Positions 14,601-22,210 of a stretch of DNA of 36,915 nt are shown here, one piece after another. Position numbers and translations under genes: made by a program. This stretch comes from a virus: positions 1 through 36,915 of IMG/VR virus record IMGVR_UViG_3300025120_000201; one strand, written 5' to 3'. How positions within the stretch are numbered: position 1 is the first letter of the stretch; each line of letters opens with the position of its first letter. Below the pieces are notes generated by a model that worked only from the letters and a program-made list of their open reading frames with translations, ran no database searches and was not told the origin of the DNA.

Positions 14601-17600
14601 ATACAGTGTATTTGGAATTGAATCTTCGGAATCTTCTTCTTTCAATATAAATCTTCAAAATATACCTGAAAAAATAAGTTATAATAGTTCTGAATGCGAC
14701 AAGTTAGAATATACTACTACATCTAAAAATGCGAAAGGACCGGTTAATACAGTTAAAATAACATCAAGAGGATTAAATTACAATAAACTTCCCATTTTTA
14801 GTGAAACAGATTCGGAAGAAGGTAGTGGTTTATCCATCTTATCAAAATCTTCTAGTATTGGTAATGTATTATCTTCTAAAGTAATCAATAATAATTATGA
14901 ATATTCCTCAGATAAAACTTTAAAACCTATTGCCTCAATTTCTCCTATAATTTCTTTAATAGGATCTAATATTGTAGGATTTGTTAGTGTTACTGATGGG
15001 GGATCTAACTTTATTAATATACCAGATTTAGTTTTGATTAATAAAGATGACAGAAAACCAATTTATAATGGCATATTAAGAGCAGTTATTTCCGGATCTT
15101 CAATAACCAGAATTGATGCTGAAGTTCCACCAAAAGGAATATCAGACTTTGGAGCAGAAGTCTTCACAGTAAATAACACAAATGGTGTTAGTGTTCAAAA
15201 AGTAAGTTATGATTCTAATTCCCAAACTTTTAATTGTACAATTACGACACCTTTTGGTGGATTTGGAGAAAAACCTTTTGCAATAAATGATGAGGTCTTT
15301 ATTGAAGGTATTCAAAAAGAAGGATTGATAGGTGATGGATTTAACTCTGAGGATTATGGATACAAATTTTTTACTGTTACAAATTATGGTTTAGCTGCAG
15401 ATCCTTCCGGAGCAGACATAGTAACAATAAAATCTAAATCATCTAATCCCGGAACTCCAAAATCTATACAAGATTCTTCAGGAACTTTAGTCAATAAAAA
15501 AAATTATCCATCATTTTTAGTTGAAATTAAATCATCTAATTTTCAAATTGGTGAAGATCTTTTGTTGAATGATGAAGAATCAAATTTAGAAGTATCTGAT
15601 TACGAAAATAGTAATACAATAAAAATATTTGGATCCGATGTAATTAAATCCAACGATAAAATAACAGGAAAAGTAAGTGGCAACGTAGCAACTATTAATA
15701 ATATTGAACTTTTTGATGGAAGTTACACAGTTTCTGCATCCAATAGAGTTGATGAAGGTTGGTTTACTAGGTCAGGATTCTTAAATGAAGATTATCAAGT
15801 TCTTCCGGATAATGATTATTACCAAAATCTTTCTTATGCTATCAAGAGTCAAGTAACTTGGAATGATCAAAAAACTGCTATTAATGATATTGTACATACC
15901 GCAGGAACTAAAAACTTTGCACATACAGAGTTAACTACAGAATCTGAAGTAGGAATTACATCAACAATAAATGTTACTACTATAGTTGTAGACGTTTTAA
16001 ATGAAAAAAGAGTTGATACTATTAATAATTTTGATTTAGTTCAGGATATTGATGTTTTTGATGAAAGATCTAGATTTTTAAAATTAAATACAAAAAAACT
16101 TAGTGACTTTATTGAAGTAATTTCAAATAATGTGTTAAAAATTGATGATATTTCTGAAGATTTTTCGGATTCTGAGTTTGATCCAGATTTATTTGTTTCT
16201 ATTGATGACGAAAAGGTAAGTGATTCTTCAATTTACCAAAACTTCTTAATTAAAGTAGTCTCTGAAGAATCGAAAAATCAGATTCAAATTACTGATATGA
16301 CCATACTTAGTGATCCAGGAAATAATAATTTTGCAATTTTAGAAAAAGAAACTCTTACAAATTCGGGATTAGGAACTTCTCATACTGAAAATGAACAATA
16401 TGGTGACTTTTCGATTGAAACTGATTTATTTGGAGATACATTTATTAGATTCACTCCTACAGATCCTTTTAATGTTGATTATAATATTAAATTTATTAAA
16501 AAATCATTTACTAATGATATAGGAATATCAACAGAATCTATAGGATTTGTAGATTTAATCTCATTTAGCAATATAGTTTCTACAGGAAGCACAATGAATA
16601 TAGTAGGATTTAATACTAGTTCTTTGTCATCAATTTTTGTAACGGCAAACATAATTGACGGAAGAAATAATATTTCAAATCTTGTAGAACTTTATGTTAC
16701 TCATGATGGAGAAAATACCAGTATTGCAGAATATTTTGTTGATAGTGATAGTAATTTCAATTCGGATAGTTTTCTAGGAATAGGATCTTTTGTTGCAGAT
16801 ATTAATTCTGGTCAATTTACTTTGGATTTTGAAAATAATTCACCAAATCCTCTTAATGTAAAATCAAGAATTGTTGGATTTGGGACAACAGGTAGAGGCG
16901 AAGATAATTACAGATACTTAGCAGAAAATCAATCAGCATCAACTGAAAGAACGGTTATTTATAGATCAGATATTGAAGGAACTAATGCTGGATCTACAAA
17001 AACTGTATTATCACTCAACAAGTTTAATTTTGATGCTGTTAAATCTTACATCGAAGTTGGAATAGGATCAATTAAAACTCTACATCAAGTTTTGCTATTA
17101 CAAGATCAAAATAATATTTTTATTCAACAGTCTCCATACATTACTGACGATAATTACACTACTGGAATTGGAACTTTTGGTGGAAGTTACTCAGGTTCTA
17201 CTAATTTTGATCTTGTATTCTATCCAGATGGAAATCAAGATATAAGTATAAATGCTTTCAGTCAATGTTTCTATACTGAGGTGGACTTTATAAATCAACC
17301 AAAACCTTTAAGTTATGGACCTGCTTTAGATGAGCATAAAGTTGCAGCATACAATTCTATTAATGGTGATAGATTTAATACAAAGAGTTTCACTTTAACA
17401 AAAGATGGAGTTCCTATTCTTGCGAGAACATTTAATCCAGTAGATACAAATCAACTTGATGCTTCTACGGGTAAATTTACACTTAAGGGAAATTATTTTA
17501 ACGAAAATGAAGAATTAATTTACACCGCAAAATCAACTTTTTCTGGAATTTCACCTGTTGATATAACTTACAAAAATGGAGCATCAGAAGGTTCATTACC

Positions 17601-20598
17601 ATCTTCCGTTTTTGTAATTAATAAGAATGAAGATGATGACACTTTCCAAATCTCTACAACCAGACCAGGAACTGCAGTAACATTTACAAATTTGGGTTCA
17701 GGAAATGCTCATCAATTTGAGATGTTCAAATCAAATGAAAAAGTTTTAATCACTTTGAGTGATTTAGTACAATATCCTTTAGTAACAACATTAATTACTA
17801 AAACTCTTGAAGGAAATGGTGGATCTGTTTCTGCAGCCTCTTCATTCATATCTTTAAGTGGAATATCTACGATAAATTCTCTGGATTTATTGAAAGTTGA
17901 TGACGAATATATGTTAGTTAAAAATGTTGGATTCGGAACTACTAATGTTGGTCCAATATCTGGTTTGGGTGATATAAATTTAGTGAATGTTGAAAGAGGA
18001 TCTGTAGGTTCATCGTCTACTATCCATTCCGATTCTTCTTCTGTGGGAATTTTTCAAGGAACATTTAATATTTCGGATGGTAAAATCAATTTCACCGAAC
18101 CACCTAGAGGAAATGCAATCTTAACTAGAAATAAATCCAATTTAGAATATGAATCTGCAGAATTTTCAGGAAGAGTGTATTTGAGGGCAGATTACTCTTC
18201 AAATAAAATTTATGATAATCTTGGACCTACTTTTACTGGAATTGGTAGAACTTATACTTTGACCGTTGGTGGTCAAAATACGACAGGAATTGGCACAACT
18301 GGTGGAAATGGTTTTGTAATATTAAACGGAATTTACCAATCACCAGTAACAGATAATAATCCCGTAGGAAACTATAATATTTTAGAGGACTCATCGGCTG
18401 GAATAACTAGTATTTCATTCACAGGAATTAGAAGTGATTTGGGGGATCCTAATAGTGTATTCATTTCGGAGATTGATGTAAATCAAAATGAACTTCCAAG
18501 GGGAGGAATAATTGTTTCCTTAGGATCTTCTGGAGGACTTGGAATTGCACCATTAGTAGGTGCTTCAGTTACTGCAGTAGTTGGTGCTGGGGGAAGTATA
18601 GTTTCTGTAGGTATAGGGACAATAGATTTTAACGGGTCTGGATATAACGAATCTATAGTCTCTATTGGAGTCTCTATATTTGAAGATAATCATGCTGGGG
18701 ATGTTGCTTCCATCAATGCTATAGTAGGTGCTGGAGGATCACTTTCTTTTACTGTTGGTTCTGGTGGAACTGGTTATATAAATCCACAAGTATTTGTATC
18801 CGAACCATCTTATGAAAATCTTTCTGTTACTGGAGTTTCTAGAGTCGGTTTAGGAGAAACTACAGATACTGGAGTTGGTTTTAAAGTTACAATAGATGTT
18901 GGTGCGAGTTCTACAACAGGAATAGGATCAACTTACTTTGAAGTCAAAAATTTTAAAGTATTAAACAATGGATATGCATTTAAGAAAGGTGATGTATTTA
19001 CTCCTGTAGGATTAGTAACAGACTCTAGATTATCTTTCCCTATAACACAATTTGAACTAACAGTTTTAAGTACTTATAGTGATAATTTTGCAGTTTTCCA
19101 ATATGGAGAATTTGATTACATTGACTCTGTTAAAAATTATCAAGATGGTAATAAAAGAAGATTTCCATTATTCTATCAGGGAGATTTGATTAGTTTTGAA
19201 TCTGGAAGTGATGATATTCTAAAATCAGACCTTCAAAACTTACTACTTGTTATTGTTAATGGAATTATTCAAGATCCCGGATCTGCTTATACTTTTGAAG
19301 GAGGAACATCTTTCCTCTTCACCGAAGCCCCTAAAGTAGAAGATAATATTGATATTTTCTTCTATAGGGGAACTAAAGGAACTGATGATAGATTAGTTAC
19401 CGATATTATTCCATCTATAGAGGTTGGTGACACCGTTCAGGTATATAAAAATAATAGTATTCCCGAAACAATAACTCAAGACGAAAGAGTTGTTTTTGAT
19501 CTTTCGAGATCAGATACTTTTGAAACAAATCCATATGCAGATCAAGGTATAAATGAAATTGATCTTAAACCATTGTCATGGACAAAACAAAAAACTGATA
19601 GAGTTGTAAATGGACAACAAATATTTAAAACAAGGAATTCTATTCTATCTCAGATTTATCCAGTCACTAAAATTATAAAAGATGTTTCGACTAGTGATAA
19701 CATTATTTATGTAGATAATGTAGATTTCTTTGGTTCTGATGATATTGACGGAGCACCATATCAATTTAAAGGTCTAATTGTAGAAGACAATAATTTTATA
19801 TCTGCAGATATTACTACAAATATTGGCATCGGGACAACTGTTTCTGCAATTACAATTACAAATCCTGGAAGTGGGTATGTGCCATCCTCTACGGTTGATA
19901 TTAAATTCATGAGTCCTATAAAAGTTGGAACTGGAACTGAAACAGCTTCTGCTATAGGAACTATTTCAATTGGTGGAACTTTATCTTCAGTGACTATAAC
20001 AAATCCTGGATTTGGTTACACAGTAGCACCTCGTGCAATTGTAGAAACAATAGATCCTAGTATTGAAAATACTGTATCAATTCCGAATATTAAAGGATTT
20101 AATGGAAATATTATTGGAATAGGAACTACAACTTCTTCTGGACAACTTGCACTGAAATTTAATATAGAGAGAGATAAAGATGAAAATAATAATTCTGTTA
20201 ATATTTCAGATGAATTTGGACCAGGTTATGCAATTCTAGTTTATAATACAAATGTTGGATCTGGAGTTACTACAGTTGATGGTGATGACAATTCTATTAT
20301 TGGTATTGGAACTAATTTCTTAGATAATATCTACTATATTAATGAGATCACTAAAAATGGTCCTACAGGTATAATAACTTGTACAGTAGATTCTGGTTCA
20401 AATATTATAGGTATTGCAACAACTGGTGGATATCTCGGAAGATTCTCTTGGGGTAGATTAGAATTTGATTCTACTGTTGCTAGATCAAGTTCTCCAATAT
20501 CTATTGGGGTTACCGGAAAAACTATTAATGTTGGATTAACAACATTTCCTTCAGTAATTAGAAGAGGAGTAGGACTAAGACAAACTGGTGCTATTTAA
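8626..20598 (+). CDS. giant virion structural protein with YHYH domain (gp7 position)
   Basis: A single unbroken frame of 3990 codons (roughly 430-440 kDa) between gp6 and gp8, the place of gp7 in T4. The N-terminal 250 residues (ISNQLPEFILDESPKTLDF, LKEFFKKFKFTFAPGFEGR) look globular and probably anchor it in the wedge. Most of the rest is beta-repeat. A module with GFP, then DNEIITYTG, then GCIRG occurs near residues 85-130, partly near 325, and in diverged form near 3076. A module ending YYV or YFV followed by an L-C/H-E motif recurs, and GSGY-type repeats lie near 760-1190, 3290-3400 and 3735-3810. A YHYH-like domain sits at about 1250-1355 (GWAYDGNPIYGSFG, VYAYHAS, FPYFIGNTFR). T4 gp7 is about 1030 residues, so this is an expanded counterpart or a replacement. 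Fibre or host-contact function for the repeats is inference. Confidence 0.85.
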   Translation: MIRTGFESRVKIQDVISNQLPEFILDESPKTLDFLKQYYISQEYQGGTVDIAENLDQYLKLDNLKPEVIVDNVTLESSIGEDGDTITVSSTKGFPTKYGLLKIDNEIITYTGITTNSFIGCIRGFSGITDYHNDLNIEELVFEQSSKSSHSEDSKVTNLSSLFLKEFFKKFKFTFAPGFEGRKFDDRIDVGNFIKEIKSLYSSKGTNESFRILFNVLFGENPSIINLEDYLLKSSDANYVRSDIVILEPISDGNPVNIKGQSLFKNNNSFVSAAISSISPFTRGQKLYYKVSLFVGSNDGLAAKETFDITPNTKSLEDVNVGVGNSVISVDSTIGFPESGTIYSGSNTITYTNKSINQFFGCSGVESKISSTNNIYSDDTYFSFEDGDTSKRIDFRLTGIISEFNQGSDNIIISENQKISIQSIGDNVINPQDNKNYKQIFANSWIYNACPSIDIESIQGSNIILKNSVDKCQLKKNDLVEIVDRSTNIVVYPTLTSDTPFVGQDISIGSNQVFLSEFSFTGNGLYKIRRKVNKAYSNTIGFLNGNGSEITDIQNVYFEDNKFAYVASNSLPSSRITGITTEFLYDLTPELSEQSISPDSGFITDKDLDTDAFTTISFEDKVKFITGDRVIYNFSDKRLKKLDNNEYFVKVIDQNSIKLFESISTLDDDKFAAKFYSDEDENFNTDSILGSHTFTLFSQSNKKLSGSKILRKFPIPSNIKFGKSTDTIPNFSVGMLINGVEISNYKSGDKLYYGPLEKIRVLNGGKNYDVINLPKLKVQGGSEEALAIPVITGTITDINVTPQEFDIEQITSISIEGGNSKGGLLQPILTKRRREILFDARKTTQGGGISTSTNQITFSEDHNLFNGQEVVYFNNGNSNVSIGLGSSTLTNNSFYFVSVDNSTTIQLHETFEDAINDTNPIGFGGTIFTGIQKFKTADFKDTLTEIRVIDGGTFTNRQLYVKTSGISTTKNTINFEDHGFSTGEVVEYFIDSGETPISGLSTTNSYYIVANNKDSFQLCDAGIGNTISSNFERRNIVELTTTGSGYQKFKYPDIKISVNLSPVGSAVETAKSIQVSPTIKGSIEQIYVYNKGLGFGTTTLNFERTPKISLQNGKEASIKPNIISGSLLSVSIEYGGFEYFSEPDLELFDSTGKGSGAKLKANISKGKISSVVVINRGSNYPDNSKIIIRPRGLNAVYEGKIRSLNVNSPQKRSGLYYDLKNKNQGLQFTFNGYSDKLRDSFGEESSTSSGIIGWAYDGNPIYGSFGISDPTDINSTTKTLVSGYTLDTSKVIDRPSEFSDGFFVEDYCFDNSGDLDEHNGRFEKTKEFPNGVYAYHASINSITGNPEFPYFIGNTFRSNLLTENNFLDQTFEFTKSNLIRNTFPYKITERFSGYDFVTESREISNQDVRITSISKGIIDKIDIVNSGENYKIGDKLKFENQSFGGGGVQSEVSSIKGKEISNITTSSEIFENAVFVWNTNKIRVHTPTPNTFKNGDYVNVSGFTTSKLSQLNGFSLISVKEIPNVAITTEITASGISTDIYVTNIPNNVSSGSSVNIGNETLSILNIYPEKNILRVKRDNSNVGIVHTVGTAVTFNNYIFDIEKSIPYFESNKNVKVYFNPKESVGLGTTSGKSNNIQFSIGEEPINLSIPSQSIFLKNHPFKNNQKVNFERGINNDNIQVKSTPTGTTFDLPSDLYIVNKSRDTVGLKTSPTSTEVYFIVAGQDSSVYLIESVFDEKTAKVTKNKSTVSVSTYHGLKSGDIINLSINPSLSVGIGTSSKVNVLYNNYTENIIIDPVKINTSDINTSLNEITISNHTFKTGDKVIYTNSSYISPNVPINNTLYFVFVKDSNTIKLCETVIDSRNNPPKEINITSTGNSVQKISLINPQIKVVRNNNLVFDLSDNTLSGYKFKVFYDKEFLNNFVSTGSTDSFVTVESGTPGSLGAEFTINYNSNLPQKIYYSLEKSGYISTSDTTIENYSEILYSDSFYNQRYSVFGIESSESSSFNINLQNIPEKISYNSSECDKLEYTTTSKNAKGPVNTVKITSRGLNYNKLPIFSETDSEEGSGLSILSKSSSIGNVLSSKVINNNYEYSSDKTLKPIASISPIISLIGSNIVGFVSVTDGGSNFINIPDLVLINKDDRKPIYNGILRAVISGSSITRIDAEVPPKGISDFGAEVFTVNNTNGVSVQKVSYDSNSQTFNCTITTPFGGFGEKPFAINDEVFIEGIQKEGLIGDGFNSEDYGYKFFTVTNYGLAADPSGADIVTIKSKSSNPGTPKSIQDSSGTLVNKKNYPSFLVEIKSSNFQIGEDLLLNDEESNLEVSDYENSNTIKIFGSDVIKSNDKITGKVSGNVATINNIELFDGSYTVSASNRVDEGWFTRSGFLNEDYQVLPDNDYYQNLSYAIKSQVTWNDQKTAINDIVHTAGTKNFAHTELTTESEVGITSTINVTTIVVDVLNEKRVDTINNFDLVQDIDVFDERSRFLKLNTKKLSDFIEVISNNVLKIDDISEDFSDSEFDPDLFVSIDDEKVSDSSIYQNFLIKVVSEESKNQIQITDMTILSDPGNNNFAILEKETLTNSGLGTSHTENEQYGDFSIETDLFGDTFIRFTPTDPFNVDYNIKFIKKSFTNDIGISTESIGFVDLISFSNIVSTGSTMNIVGFNTSSLSSIFVTANIIDGRNNISNLVELYVTHDGENTSIAEYFVDSDSNFNSDSFLGIGSFVADINSGQFTLDFENNSPNPLNVKSRIVGFGTTGRGEDNYRYLAENQSASTERTVIYRSDIEGTNAGSTKTVLSLNKFNFDAVKSYIEVGIGSIKTLHQVLLLQDQNNIFIQQSPYITDDNYTTGIGTFGGSYSGSTNFDLVFYPDGNQDISINAFSQCFYTEVDFINQPKPLSYGPALDEHKVAAYNSINGDRFNTKSFTLTKDGVPILARTFNPVDTNQLDASTGKFTLKGNYFNENEELIYTAKSTFSGISPVDITYKNGASEGSLPSSVFVINKNEDDDTFQISTTRPGTAVTFTNLGSGNAHQFEMFKSNEKVLITLSDLVQYPLVTTLITKTLEGNGGSVSAASSFISLSGISTINSLDLLKVDDEYMLVKNVGFGTTNVGPISGLGDINLVNVERGSVGSSSTIHSDSSSVGIFQGTFNISDGKINFTEPPRGNAILTRNKSNLEYESAEFSGRVYLRADYSSNKIYDNLGPTFTGIGRTYTLTVGGQNTTGIGTTGGNGFVILNGIYQSPVTDNNPVGNYNILEDSSAGITSISFTGIRSDLGDPNSVFISEIDVNQNELPRGGIIVSLGSSGGLGIAPLVGASVTAVVGAGGSIVSVGIGTIDFNGSGYNESIVSIGVSIFEDNHAGDVASINAIVGAGGSLSFTVGSGGTGYINPQVFVSEPSYENLSVTGVSRVGLGETTDTGVGFKVTIDVGASSTTGIGSTYFEVKNFKVLNNGYAFKKGDVFTPVGLVTDSRLSFPITQFELTVLSTYSDNFAVFQYGEFDYIDSVKNYQDGNKRRFPLFYQGDLISFESGSDDILKSDLQNLLLVIVNGIIQDPGSAYTFEGGTSFLFTEAPKVEDNIDIFFYRGTKGTDDRLVTDIIPSIEVGDTVQVYKNNSIPETITQDERVVFDLSRSDTFETNPYADQGINEIDLKPLSWTKQKTDRVVNGQQIFKTRNSILSQIYPVTKIIKDVSTSDNIIYVDNVDFFGSDDIDGAPYQFKGLIVEDNNFISADITTNIGIGTTVSAITITNPGSGYVPSSTVDIKFMSPIKVGTGTETASAIGTISIGGTLSSVTITNPGFGYTVAPRAIVETIDPSIENTVSIPNIKGFNGNIIGIGTTTSSGQLALKFNIERDKDENNNSVNISDEFGPGYAILVYNTNVGSGVTTVDGDDNSIIGIGTNFLDNIYYINEITKNGPTGIITCTVDSGSNIIGIATTGGYLGRFSWGRLEFDSTVARSSSPISIGVTGKTINVGLTTFPSVIRRGVGLRQTGAI
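10899..12210 (+). repeat. GSGY-type beta repeats in the giant protein
   Basis: Repeated units of about 40-60 residues carry a V/I-x-V/I strand, GG-x-x-Y or RGSNY, a P-x-(L/I)-x-(I/V) strand and a Gly-rich turn. Examples are IRVLNGGKNYDVINLPKL, IEYGGFEYFSEPDLEL and VVINRGSNYPDNSKIIIRP. Identity between units is low, so the repeat shows at protein level rather than DNA level. Confidence 0.6.
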
Positions 20599-20615
20599 AA
20601 GATATTTGTAACTCA

Positions 20616-20623
20616 TATAAATA
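20616..20623 (+). promoter_or_regulatory. T4-type late promoter
   Basis: TATAAATA lies in the 52-base gap between the giant gene and gp8, 28 bases before the gp8 ATG. It would let gp8 and the next two genes be transcribed independently of the 12-kb gene upstream. Confidence 0.8.
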
Positions 20624-20650
20624 TCTAAAAATCTTGTGTAAAATAAAGAT

Positions 20651-22204
20651 ATGTCGGCATTAGTAACAGATCAATTTAGAATTGTGAATGCAAATAATTT
20701 TGTTGAATCTTTATTGAACAATAACAATTCTTATTATGTATTTCTTGGTTTATCTAATCCAGGTAGTACCGGATTACCAGTTGGTTTCGGTAGAACTACA
20801 ACTTGGGATGCTTCTCCATCAGATATTCCAAGTCCTGTAGATAATTTTCAATACTTATCTCATTATAGAGATACTATGTTATTCGGCAAAAAAATTGGAA
20901 GTGACAATGTAAGAAGAGTAATTAGAAGAATTAATTGGACTTCTAATACTCGTTATGACATGTATAGGCATGATTACAGTGTAAATAATTTAAGTCCAAA
21001 TTCAAATAGCGCTAGATTATATGATACTAATTATTATGTAATGAATAGTGATTTCAAAGTTTATATTTGTATAGATAATGGTTCTTCTGGAACTAATTTA
21101 AGAGGAAATATATCTAGAGATGAACCAAAATTTGTAGATTTAGAACCTACCGCAGCAGGTAGTAGTGGTGATGGATATATTTGGAAATATCTATTTACGG
21201 TAAATCCTGCAGATATAATTAAATTTGATACTACGGAATATATCGTAATACCAAATGATTGGGAAACTTCCACAGATCCTCAAATTGTTAATGTAAGAGA
21301 ATCTGGTGATTCTTTTGAAAATAACAATCAAATCAAAAAAGTATACATCGAAAAAGCAGGAAATACAATTTATGCATCGAGATCTTACAAAATTGTAGGT
21401 GATGGAACTGGGGGTGAAGTAGAAGTAACAGCAAATAATAATGGACAAATAACTGACGTGAAGGTTATTTCTGGAGGAAATGGTTATACTTGGGCGCAAG
21501 TTGATTTGGAAAGTTCTGATTCTACTTCAGAAAGAGCAAAATTGATTCCGATCATTCCACCATCGAATGGGCATGGATATGATATCTACACAGAATTAGG
21601 TTCTGATAAAATATTAATTTACTCTAGATTTGATGATTCAACAAAAGATTTTCCAGTAGATACAAAATTTGCACAGGTTGGAATACTCCAAAATCCTAAA
21701 AAATTAAACTCTAAAACTGAAAATTTCACAGAATCTACATTCTCTTCTTTATACTCCATAAAGTTAGATTCAAAATCTACTTTTCCTGTAATTGGAACTC
21801 GTATGTTCCAAGATTTAAGTAATAGTAAACAAGCTAGAGGTTATGTTGTTTCTTATGATACAGAAACTAATGTTTTAAAGTATTATCAAGATAGATCTTT
21901 ATATTTTGATAATACTTTCGATCAAACTGATAATAATAACATTTCAACTAAAGGAGAAGTTTTTCCATTCGAGGCATCTTCAAATGAAATAACACCTTTT
22001 GGTGGATCTGTTAATACATCTTTCAGTGGAATAACTACAACAATTGGTTCAAAACAAATAAATTTAGGTGTCACCTTTCAAGATGGACTTGCTCAACCTG
22101 AGATAAATAAAAGTACTGGAAAGGTAATTTACATTGATAACAGGTCTCTAATTAAAAGAGACTCTAGACAAAAAGAAGACGTTAAAATTATCCTGGAATT
22201 CTAA
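20651..22204 (+). CDS. 8: gp8 baseplate wedge subunit
   Basis: A 517-residue protein. VTDQFRIVNANNFVESL, NNSYYVFLGLSNP, WTSNTRYDMYRHDYS, LYDTNYYVMNSDFKVYIC and SGDGYIWKYLFTV are the recognisable gp8 features: a dimeric wedge protein built of beta sandwiches that binds gp10, gp7 and gp6. T4 gp8 is 334 residues, so this version is longer by about 180. Extra material includes a GSGY-like unit (ITDVKVISGGNGYTWAQVD, near residue 270) and a C-terminal section. The start follows an exact late promoter. The stop is six bases from the next start, indicating one operon with the DUF4815-type gene. Confidence 0.88.
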   Translation: MSALVTDQFRIVNANNFVESLLNNNNSYYVFLGLSNPGSTGLPVGFGRTTTWDASPSDIPSPVDNFQYLSHYRDTMLFGKKIGSDNVRRVIRRINWTSNTRYDMYRHDYSVNNLSPNSNSARLYDTNYYVMNSDFKVYICIDNGSSGTNLRGNISRDEPKFVDLEPTAAGSSGDGYIWKYLFTVNPADIIKFDTTEYIVIPNDWETSTDPQIVNVRESGDSFENNNQIKKVYIEKAGNTIYASRSYKIVGDGTGGEVEVTANNNGQITDVKVISGGNGYTWAQVDLESSDSTSERAKLIPIIPPSNGHGYDIYTELGSDKILIYSRFDDSTKDFPVDTKFAQVGILQNPKKLNSKTENFTESTFSSLYSIKLDSKSTFPVIGTRMFQDLSNSKQARGYVVSYDTETNVLKYYQDRSLYFDNTFDQTDNNNISTKGEVFPFEASSNEITPFGGSVNTSFSGITTTIGSKQINLGVTFQDGLAQPEINKSTGKVIYIDNRSLIKRDSRQKEDVKIILEF

Positions 22205-22210
22205 AAAAAG

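Noticed and set aside
8626-20598. Frameshift or assembly fusion as the explanation of the giant gene
   Set aside because: The frame is unbroken, the repeats continue throughout, and N- and C-terminal parts share modules, so one long gene is the simpler reading.
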